Shown here piece after piece: positions 53,237 to 60,442 of a stretch of DNA of 64,000 bases. The notes under the pieces were generated by a model. The model saw nothing but the letters and a program-made list of their open reading frames with translations. It was not told the DNA's origin and made no database searches. Numbering within the stretch: position 1 is the stretch's first letter; every line of letters begins with the position of its first letter. The position numbers and the translations under genes are program-made. This stretch comes from Rhodomicrobium vannielii ATCC 17100 (GTDB lineage Bacteria > Pseudomonadota > Alphaproteobacteria > Rhizobiales > Rhodomicrobiaceae), in NCBI RefSeq assembly GCF_000166055.1, contig NC_014664.1, positions 3,317,501 through 3,381,500 of the forward strand, in the 5' to 3' direction.

Positions 53237-54586
53237 ATGAGCCAGAAATCGAGCCAGAACGCCGCCGCTCCCCTGTCCAACGAACTCGACATGTCGGCCT
53301 ACTGGATGCCGTTCACGGCGAATCGCCAGTTCAAGGCCAACCCGCGCGTGCTCGTCGAGGCACAGGGTATGCATTATACCGCGATGGACGGCCGCAAGGT
53401 GCTCGACGGTGTGGCGGGGCTCTGGTGCGTGAACGCTGGCCACGGGCGGCGCGAGATCGCTGAGGCGGTGGAGCGTCAGCTTCTGACGATGGACTACGCG
53501 ACAGCGTTCCAGATCGGGCACCCGGGCGCGTTTGAACTTGCCGCGCGTATCGCGCGCATCGCGCCTGAGGGCCTTGACCGCGTGTTCTTCGCGAATTCCG
53601 GCTCCGAGGCGGTCGAATCGGCGCTGAAGATCGCGCTCGCCTATCATCACGCGCGAGGACAGGCCCAGCGCACCCGCTTCGTCGGCCGCGAGAAGGGCTA
53701 TCACGGCTGCAACTTCGGCGGCATGTCGGTCGGCGGCCTCGTGAACAACCGCCGCGCTTTCGGGGCGCTGCTGCCTTACGTCGACTACCTACCGCATACG
53801 CTCGACATCAAGCGCAACGCCTTCACCAAAGGCCAGCCGGAGCATGGCGCGGAACTCGCCGACGCGCTCGAAGGCATCATCGCGCTGCACGGCGCGGACA
53901 CCATTGCGGGCGTGATCGTGGAGCCGATGTCCGGCTCGGCGGGGGTGATCCTGCCGCCGAAGGGGTATCTCGAAAGGCTCCGCGCGATTTGCGACCGCCA
54001 CGGCCTGCTGCTGATTTTCGACGAGGTCATCACGGGCTTCGGGCGCATGGGCGCAGCCTTCGCCTCGCAAGCGCTCGGCGTTACGCCAGATATTTTCACG
54101 GTGGCGAAAGGCATCACCAACGGCGCGATCCCGATGGGCGCGGCCATCGCGAAGCGCGAGATTCACGACGCGATCATGCAGGGGCCGGAGCACGTCATCG
54201 AGCTGTTCCACGGCTATACCTATTCGGGCCACCCGGTCGCGTGCGCGGCCGGGCTTGCGACGCTCGACATCTACGAGAGCGAAGGGCTGTTCGAGCGCGC
54301 GGCGGCACTCGCGCCGGTGTGGGAAGAAGCGGTCCATTCGCTCAAGGGGGAGCCGCATGTCGTTGACATCCGCAATACGGGGATCGTGGCGGGCATGGAG
54401 CTTGAGCCGCGCGCCGATGGCGCGGGCAAGCGCGCGTTCGACGTCTATCAGGACTGTTTCGCGAACGGTGTGCTCGTGCGGCAGGGCGGCGAGATCATCG
54501 CGCTGTCGCCGCCGCTGATCGTGACGGAAAGCCAGGTCGGCGAGATCGTGGATGCGTTGCGCAATGCGCTCCGACGGGTTGCTTAG
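53237..54586 (+). CDS. Omega-amino acid--pyruvate aminotransferase (class III)
   Basis: A 449-residue class III PLP aminotransferase of the beta-alanine:pyruvate type. The N-terminal YWMPFTANRQFKANPRVLV is a hallmark. PLP phosphate binding is in FFANSGSEAVESALKIALAY, the cofactor Asp in LIFDEVITGFGRMG, and the Schiff-base Lys in FTVAKGITNGAIPMGA. GHYTYSGH-like HGYTYSGHPVACAAG follows. AAGAGG precedes the ATG at 53237. No regulator or transport gene is linked; the true amine donor is unknown. Confidence 0.93.
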   Translation: MSQKSSQNAAAPLSNELDMSAYWMPFTANRQFKANPRVLVEAQGMHYTAMDGRKVLDGVAGLWCVNAGHGRREIAEAVERQLLTMDYATAFQIGHPGAFELAARIARIAPEGLDRVFFANSGSEAVESALKIALAYHHARGQAQRTRFVGREKGYHGCNFGGMSVGGLVNNRRAFGALLPYVDYLPHTLDIKRNAFTKGQPEHGAELADALEGIIALHGADTIAGVIVEPMSGSAGVILPPKGYLERLRAICDRHGLLLIFDEVITGFGRMGAAFASQALGVTPDIFTVAKGITNGAIPMGAAIAKREIHDAIMQGPEHVIELFHGYTYSGHPVACAAGLATLDIYESEGLFERAAALAPVWEEAVHSLKGEPHVVDIRNTGIVAGMELEPRADGAGKRAFDVYQDCFANGVLVRQGGEIIALSPPLIVTESQVGEIVDALRNALRRVA

Positions 54587-54705
54587 ATCAGCCTGCGTTG
54601 CGCGCGGCACTTCGGCGCCTGCTTGAATCGCCTGCGTTAGTAAGACTCGATTTGGCGCAGAGCTGATCGACAACCAAAAACTACAGCGTCGCGCCGCATC
54701 TGATT

Positions 54706-55629
54706 CTACGGATTTGCTTCACGCGGCCCGGTATCCGCTTCGGATGAAAATGCGCTTGGCGGCAAGAAAGCGGCCTCGCCAGGTTGCTCATTTTCGGGCT
54801 GCGCCTCGTCCGGCTGAACCTCGGACCGCATGGTGTCCGATGTGTCTGCATCCGTGGGCGCTTGCTGCGGCGTGAGTTCGTACAACAGGAAAGACTCAAT
54901 ATAGATCGACTTTTCCAGCGCGAGCTTCGCGTTGAAACCGGCTTCCGCAATCTCCCGGTCGAAGAAATCGAGATCGGAGTCGGACGAGATCATGAGATAC
55001 ATGCGGCCGTCCGGCTTCAACCGCGCCCGCGCCTGCTGAAAGAGGCCGCGCAGGTTCAGATTGTCCGGCCCCGAATGCCAACCGGCGTCGGCGAGATCGC
55101 GCGTTTTGCCCGCATGTTTCGGCGGGCTCGAAAAGATGACATCGAAGATCGGGCGCGCCGGAATGGCATCCATCAGGTTGGAGCACAAACCTTTCACGTT
55201 CGGGCCGTAGCCGTTCGTCTCCGCATTTTGCACGGCGGCGTCGGCGGCGTTCGGGTTGATGTCAAGCGCGAGCACGAAATCCGCGCCCGCCCTTGCCGCC
55301 GCCAGCGCGAGGATGCCGGAGCCGGTGCCGATATCCGCAACCACCTTCCCGCGCAGGTCGAGGCCGTCGATGAAATGCGCGAAGGTTTCGCTCGAAATGA
55401 AGTAGCGCGGATGGAAGACGGTCGGCGGCACCTCCAGCATGAAGCCGGCCGCTTTCGCGCGCTGTGTCCCCTCGTGGTTCAGTACGAAGTGGTACGAAAG
55501 ATAATGCAGCGTGCTGCGCAGCGCCTTGCGGAAGCCCGACTGCGGCCGCGCGCGCCTGTCAAGCGCCGAGGGCGAAGCGCCGCCAGCGGCGACCGGATTA
55601 TGCGAAGCCTGTCCCAACACCTGATCCAT
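54706..55629 (-). CDS. SAM-dependent methyltransferase (small-domain MTS type)
   Basis: A 307-residue class I methyltransferase. After a variable N-terminus (about 1-85), motif I is VVADIGTGSGILALAAARA, the acidic motif ALDINPNAADAAV, and the catalytic-loop signature is FSSPPKHAG, like the NPPY of enzymes that methylate exocyclic nitrogens of RNA or protein Gln. The last 55 residues are Glu/Pro-rich and disordered. It lies 22 bases after the deaminase gene on the same strand, so they form one operon. Confidence 0.85.
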   Translation of the reverse strand: MDQVLGQASHNPVAAGGASPSALDRRARPQSGFRKALRSTLHYLSYHFVLNHEGTQRAKAAGFMLEVPPTVFHPRYFISSETFAHFIDGLDLRGKVVADIGTGSGILALAAARAGADFVLALDINPNAADAAVQNAETNGYGPNVKGLCSNLMDAIPARPIFDVIFSSPPKHAGKTRDLADAGWHSGPDNLNLRGLFQQARARLKPDGRMYLMISSDSDLDFFDREIAEAGFNAKLALEKSIYIESFLLYELTPQQAPTDADTSDTMRSEVQPDEAQPENEQPGEAAFLPPSAFSSEADTGPREANP

Positions 55630-55651
55630 GACGAATACCCTGCTGTTAGCG

Positions 55652-56290
55652 TTAGCGGTCGGAAAGCTGTGCGTGCTTCTCGCGCCATGCGGCGAGACGA
55701 AGGAACGGGAGGACGACACGCTGCGCCATCGAACGGGCGTGCGCCGGAAGATGTCGCGGCTCGTCCTGTTGCGCGGTTTCGTCCGTCAGCGCGCCCCTAA
55801 GACGCGCAAGTTCAGTGGCGGCGGGGTTCCATTCGCGCCACGCCGCCAAGGCTTCCCCCGCGAGGAGGCCGCTAACGACTTCGGGCGCGGGGCCGAAGAT
55901 CGGCAATTGTCGTCCAAGGTCGGCGTCGTGAAGGATCGTCCATTTGGAGACGCCGCCCATCGCGGGCGAGGCGAGCGCATAGGCGACGCGCCCAACCCAA
56001 GCTTCGCGAATGCAGAACGAGCACATCGCACATGGTTCGACGGTGGAATAGAGCGTCGCCCGCGCAAGCCCGCCCCGACCAACGGTCTTCAGCGCGGCGG
56101 CGATGGCGATGATTTCGGCGTGACGCGAGAAGTCGGCGTCGCGCATCGCGCGGTTGCCCGCTTCGGCGACAATCTCTCCGTCGAGTGCGATCAGTGCGCC
56201 GAACGGATAGTCGCCCTCCCGGGTCGCCTCTCTCGAAAGCTCGATGCACCGCAGCATCATCGCCTCGTCGGCCGCATTCCACCACGCCAT
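55652..56290 (-). CDS. Nucleoside/cytidine deaminase-like zinc enzyme
   Basis: A 212-residue protein with the CDA-fold zinc motifs: His and Glu in SRHAEIIAIAAAL, and PCxxC in STVEPCAMCSFCI. The start MAWWNAADEAMMLRCIELSREA and the G-containing DYPFGALIAL resemble guanine/tRNA-adenosine deaminase relatives. A C-terminal extension of about 55 residues is unusual. Substrate is open: guanine, cytosine-type base or tRNA adenosine. It is the first gene of a pair with a methyltransferase, which might point to RNA or nucleotide modification. Confidence 0.85.
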   Translation of the reverse strand: MAWWNAADEAMMLRCIELSREATREGDYPFGALIALDGEIVAEAGNRAMRDADFSRHAEIIAIAAALKTVGRGGLARATLYSTVEPCAMCSFCIREAWVGRVAYALASPAMGGVSKWTILHDADLGRQLPIFGPAPEVVSGLLAGEALAAWREWNPAATELARLRGALTDETAQQDEPRHLPAHARSMAQRVVLPFLRLAAWREKHAQLSDR

Positions 56291-56598
56291 GACGCAAACC
56301 TTCCCGACTCCAGCGTCTCCGCGTCGATGACGCGCGCGGCGGACTGGAAGCACAAAAACTTGCGCCTATTTATAGCGAGAATGGCTTCAGGCCCGCTTAA
56401 ACGGGGAAGGACAGAACCGCACGTTATCTTCGTGATCTGTTTCTCATATCGGCCTGCGATGATTTGCGAATTTGTTCCGCAACTTCTGCGGGGCTGGGTG
56501 CGCGCCTTAACATCTTTTAATTTGGCGGCAAGTGGTTTGTAATATTCGCCTTCTTATATGAACGCTACGACGTAAATGTTTCAGGGGAGAGCGGGCCG
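56291..56598. other. Divergent intergenic region upstream of the Do-like protease
   Basis: About 310 bases between the deaminase and protease genes. An A/T-rich stretch at 56515-56560 contains TTATATG but no well-spaced -35. The promoters of both genes must lie here. No RNA gene or repeat was seen. Confidence 0.45.
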
Positions 56599-58197
56599 AT
56601 GGCTGCAGGACAACTAGAGGATGAGCCGAGGGATAAGCGGGCCTTCGGACGCGTCAAGTCGGCGAGCGCCTTCCTCGGCGCAGGGCTTCTCGGCGTGGGT
56701 CTGCTCGCGGCGACGCCCGCCATGCCGTTCCACGCTGGCGACGCGTTCGCGCAGGAAATGAAGCAGGGGCCGCTGCCCGGATCGCCTCCCACATTCGCCG
56801 ATCTCGCGGACAAGGTTCGCCCGGCCGTGGTGAGCGTGAACGTGAAGTCACGCGGGGCCGCCGGCGAAACCGCGCAGAAAGATCTGCCCGACCTCCCGCA
56901 GGACCATCCCCTTCGCGAATTCTTCGATCAGTTCAAGCATAACCAGCCGGAGCGCCGCCCGTCGCGCGCGCAAGGCTCGGGCTTCCTCATCTCGCCGGAC
57001 GGCTATGTGGTGACGAACCATCACGTGGCCGACAAGGTGGACGAGATCGAGATCACCTTCGAAAACGAAGAGAAATACAAGGCGAAGGTCGTCGGCTCGG
57101 ATGCGCGCACGGACATCGCGCTGCTGAAGATCGACTCCAAGAAGAAGTTCGACAACTGGCTCGAATTTGAAGACGCCGCGCCGCGCGTTGGCGATTGGGT
57201 GCTGGCGGTCGGCAATCCGTTCGGCCTCGGCGGCACGGTGACGGCCGGTATCGTCTCGGCGAACGGCCGCGACATCGGCTCCGGCCCGTATGATTTCCTC
57301 CAGATCGACGCGGCAGTGAACCGCGGCAATTCCGGCGGTCCGGCTGTGGACCTCAAGGGCAAGGTCGTCGGCGTGAACACCGCGATCTACTCGCCGTCGG
57401 GTGGCAGCGTCGGCATCGCGTTCGCGATCCCGACCTCCACCGCCAAAGAAGTCGTCGACAAGCTACGCGACAAGGGCAAGGTGTCGAGCGGCTGGCTCGG
57501 CGTGCAGATCCAGAACCTCGACGAGAATATCGCCGAGAGCCAGGGCCTGAAGACCGCCAAAGGCGCGCTCGTCGCCAAGATCATCGCGGATGGCCCCGCT
57601 GCGAAATCCGAACTCAAGGCTCGCGACGTCATCCAGCAGGTGAACGGCCGGACGGTTGGCAATTCCCGCGAACTCGCCCGCACCATTGCCGCGCTTCCGC
57701 CCGGGGCTGACGCCAAGCTGCGCGTCTTCCGCAACGGCGAGGAACGCGAAGTCACGGTCAAGCTCGGCGAATTCCCGGCGAACGACAAGCTTGCCTCGCT
57801 TCAGGGCGGCGGCAACGACGACAGCGACAGCAGCGCGTCCGGCAAGGAGCTGGAAGACCTCGGTCTGACGCTCATTCCCGCGCCCGAATTCCCCGGTGCC
57901 AAGACCAAGGAAGGCGTCGCCATTGTCAACGTCGACCCGAACTCGAAGGCCGCCGATCAGGGACTGCGTCGCGGCGACGTGATCGTAGAAGTGAACGGCA
58001 AGACCGTAACTTCGCCGGACGAAGTCGTGGAAGGCATTCGGGACGCCCGCCAGAAGAACAAGAAGAACGTTCTTCTTCAGGTGAGAAGTCGTGACCAGCA
58101 GCGGTTCATTGGCCTTCCCATCGACAAGTCCGACGAGGACAAGGAAAGCGAAGCCAAGGAGCCCACGGGCACCGAAAAGAACAAGGGCAAGCGCTAA
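56599..58197 (+). CDS. degP: Do-like periplasmic serine protease (DegP/MucD family)
   Basis: A 532-residue S1C protease/chaperone for misfolded envelope proteins. A signal or anchor (about 22-50, ending DAFA-QE) is followed by the protease domain with His142 in NHHVAD, Asp172 in RTDIALL and Ser245 in NRGNSGGP, then two PDZ domains (about 300-390 and 425-510). The tail is rich in Lys/Glu. GGGGAG lies before the ATG. The two-component genes that follow probably sense envelope stress; a tandem terminator separates them. Confidence 0.95.
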   Translation: MAAGQLEDEPRDKRAFGRVKSASAFLGAGLLGVGLLAATPAMPFHAGDAFAQEMKQGPLPGSPPTFADLADKVRPAVVSVNVKSRGAAGETAQKDLPDLPQDHPLREFFDQFKHNQPERRPSRAQGSGFLISPDGYVVTNHHVADKVDEIEITFENEEKYKAKVVGSDARTDIALLKIDSKKKFDNWLEFEDAAPRVGDWVLAVGNPFGLGGTVTAGIVSANGRDIGSGPYDFLQIDAAVNRGNSGGPAVDLKGKVVGVNTAIYSPSGGSVGIAFAIPTSTAKEVVDKLRDKGKVSSGWLGVQIQNLDENIAESQGLKTAKGALVAKIIADGPAAKSELKARDVIQQVNGRTVGNSRELARTIAALPPGADAKLRVFRNGEEREVTVKLGEFPANDKLASLQGGGNDDSDSSASGKELEDLGLTLIPAPEFPGAKTKEGVAIVNVDPNSKAADQGLRRGDVIVEVNGKTVTSPDEVVEGIRDARQKNKKNVLLQVRSRDQQRFIGLPIDKSDEDKESEAKEPTGTEKNKGKR

Positions 58198-58209
58198 GCC
58201 ATGCTCCAA

Positions 58210-58240
58210 AATGCCGCCACTCGCTGGCGGCATTTTCTTA
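58210..58240 (+). terminator. First terminator after the protease gene
   Basis: Perfect 10-bp stem AATGCCGCCA/TGGCGGCATT (58210-58219 with 58225-58234), loop CTCGC, followed by TTCTTA. Confidence 0.9.
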
Positions 58241-58248
58241 TCGGATGA

Positions 58249-58280
58249 GCGAAGGCCAAAGCGTGATCGGCCTTCGCTTT
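58249..58280 (+). terminator. Second tandem terminator after the protease gene
   Basis: 9-bp stem GCGAAGGCC/GGCCTTCGC (58249-58257 with 58269-58277), 11-nt loop, followed by TTT. Placed eight bases after the first terminator. Confidence 0.65.
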
Positions 58281-58308
58281 CAAGCGGCGGACATAACCAG
58301 GGTGGACC

Positions 58309-58989
58309 ATGCGGGTTCTGATCGTTGAGGATGATCGCACGGCGGCCGACTTTCTGGCCAAGGCGCTCGGCGAGGCCGGATTTCAGACGGAGATCGCCGG
58401 CGATGGTGAAGCGGCATTCGATAGCGCGACCTCGTCCAAATTCGACGTTCTGATCGTGGACCGCATGCTGCCGAAGCTCGACGGGCTGACGCTCGTGGAG
58501 CGGCTTCGCGAGCGGGGCGACACAACGCCGGTGCTGATCCTCTCGGCGCTCGGCGCTGTGGACGACCGCGTGAAAGGCCTGCGCTCCGGCGGCGACGACT
58601 ATTTACCGAAACCTTACAGCCTTGTGGAACTCGTCGCGCGCGTCGAGGCGCTGACGCGGCGCGGACCGACCGAACGCGCGGTGACGACCTATGCCGTGGG
58701 CGACCTCGTGCTCGACCGTCTGTCTCACAAGGTATCGCGCGGCGGCGAAACCATCGTGCTCCAGCCGCGCGAATATCGGCTCCTCGAATATCTCATGAAG
58801 CATGCCGGGCAGGTGGTGACGCGCACCATGCTGCTCGAAAACGTGTGGGACTATCATTTCGACCCACAGACGAACGTCATCGACGTGCACATTTCCCGGC
58901 TGCGCAGCAAGATCGACAAGGGGCAGGGCAAACCGCTTCTGGAAACAGTACGCGGCGCGGGTTACATGATCCGCGATGAGCGTCGCTAA
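58309..58989 (+). CDS. OmpR-family response regulator
   Basis: A 226-residue regulator. The receiver domain has the phosphorylation Asp51 in LIVDRMLPKLDG and the conserved Lys in DDYLPKPYSL. The C-terminal OmpR/PhoB winged helix runs from about 128 with LLEYLMKHAGQVVTRTMLLENVW and the end RGAGYMIRDE. It overlaps the histidine-kinase start by 14 bases, so the two are translated together. Target genes are unknown but the neighbour protease is a candidate. Confidence 0.95.
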   Translation: MRVLIVEDDRTAADFLAKALGEAGFQTEIAGDGEAAFDSATSSKFDVLIVDRMLPKLDGLTLVERLRERGDTTPVLILSALGAVDDRVKGLRSGGDDYLPKPYSLVELVARVEALTRRGPTERAVTTYAVGDLVLDRLSHKVSRGGETIVLQPREYRLLEYLMKHAGQVVTRTMLLENVWDYHFDPQTNVIDVHISRLRSKIDKGQGKPLLETVRGAGYMIRDERR

Positions 58990-60442
58990 TTTCGTCAAGC
59001 TGATTCCCCGCCTCGTCCTCGCGACGCCTTTCCGGCTGTTTGCGGTTTACGTGTCGCTGTTCTGCGTCGCGGTCGCCATCGTGTTCATGTATGTGAACAT
59101 CGCGATGCAGGGCTTTCTCGCGCACGAGGCGGAAAGCGCCGTCCAGTCCGATTTCGACTTCCTCGCCGCGCGCTACAATGAAGGCGGACAGGGAATGCTC
59201 GGTCAGGCCATCGGCGAGCGTTCCGCCGCCTCCAACAACGGCCTCTATCTTCTCACCGACGCCAACGGCCGCTGGCTCGCCGGCAATCTCGAAGCCGTGG
59301 CGGCCGACCTCTGGGCAACGCAGGGCGCGGCGCAATTCGCCTATCGCAAGCGCGGCAGCGATGCGCGCCAGCGGCAGGCTTTCGGCATCGTGACGCGTCT
59401 GCCGAACGACCTGCATCTCATCGTCGCGCGCGACATCGAAAATCAGGAGGTGCTGAAGCGCGTGCTTCGCAATGCCTTCCTGCTCGGCTACGCACTGATA
59501 ATCGCCATCGGCGCGGCGGGGGCGGTGATCGTAAGCCGCCGCATGCTGCGCCGCGTCGACGAAGCGTCGAGCACGGCCCGCGCGATCATGCAGGGCAACC
59601 TAGCGCAGCGGATTCCCGTGACAGGGCGCGCCGACGAGTTCGACCGCCTCTCGGAAAACCTGAACGCGATGCTCGACCGCATCCAGGATCTCATGGTGGG
59701 GCTGAAGAACGTGTCCGACAACATCGCGCACGACCTCAAGACACCGCTCCATCGGCTGCGCACGCGGGCGGAGCGCGCGCTCCAGTCGAGTTCCTCGCCG
59801 GAAAAGCTTTCCGAAGCGTTGGGCAGCGTCATCGAGGAGGCCGACACGCTGATCCAGACCTTCGACGCGCTGCTCAGCATCGCGCGGCTCGAAGCGGGCT
59901 CGCGCTCGGAAAGCTTCGGACCGCTGAACGTCTGCGCACTCCTGAACGACGTCGCAGAGCTTTACGAACCGGCGGCGGAAGAACAGGGGCTCTCGCTCAC
60001 CACCACCTGCGCCTCGAACAGCATCATGATGGCGGGCGAAAAGCATCTCATCGTGCAGGCGGTGGCGAACCTGCTCGACAACGCGATGAAATACGCCATC
60101 CAGCCTGCGCCCGAGGGTGGGGCAAAACATCCCGCCGTGGAACTCGGCCTTGAGGACCGGGGCGATTTCATCGACATCCTTGTTTCGGACAATGGGCCGG
60201 GCATTCCTGAGGCGGACCGCGAGCGCGTGCTCCAGCGCTTCGTGCGCCTACAGCCGAGCCGGTCGATACCCGGCAGCGGGCTGGGCCTGTCGCTCGTCGC
60301 GGCGGTCGCGCGGCTGCACGAAGGGACGGTTTCGCTCGAAGACAACGAGCCGGGGCTTCGCGTGCGCCTCCGGCTGAAGAAGAACCTCGTGGCGGCGCCA
60401 CAGAACGTGGCCGACAATCCCTTGATGGTGACGCATGCTTGA
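58976..60442 (+). CDS. Sensor histidine kinase
   Basis: A 488-residue membrane kinase. Two membrane helices (about 17-40 and 165-188) flank a periplasmic sensor of about 125 residues; HAMP follows (about 185-240). The phosphoacceptor His252 is in NIAHDLKTPLHRLR. The ATPase has N box NLLDNAMKYA, G1 SDNGPGIPEADR and G2 GSGLGLSLV. It starts inside the regulator gene and ends eight bases inside glnE. Its ligand is not recognisable. Confidence 0.94.
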   Translation: MSVANFVKLIPRLVLATPFRLFAVYVSLFCVAVAIVFMYVNIAMQGFLAHEAESAVQSDFDFLAARYNEGGQGMLGQAIGERSAASNNGLYLLTDANGRWLAGNLEAVAADLWATQGAAQFAYRKRGSDARQRQAFGIVTRLPNDLHLIVARDIENQEVLKRVLRNAFLLGYALIIAIGAAGAVIVSRRMLRRVDEASSTARAIMQGNLAQRIPVTGRADEFDRLSENLNAMLDRIQDLMVGLKNVSDNIAHDLKTPLHRLRTRAERALQSSSSPEKLSEALGSVIEEADTLIQTFDALLSIARLEAGSRSESFGPLNVCALLNDVAELYEPAAEEQGLSLTTTCASNSIMMAGEKHLIVQAVANLLDNAMKYAIQPAPEGGAKHPAVELGLEDRGDFIDILVSDNGPGIPEADRERVLQRFVRLQPSRSIPGSGLGLSLVAAVARLHEGTVSLEDNEPGLRVRLRLKKNLVAAPQNVADNPLMVTHA

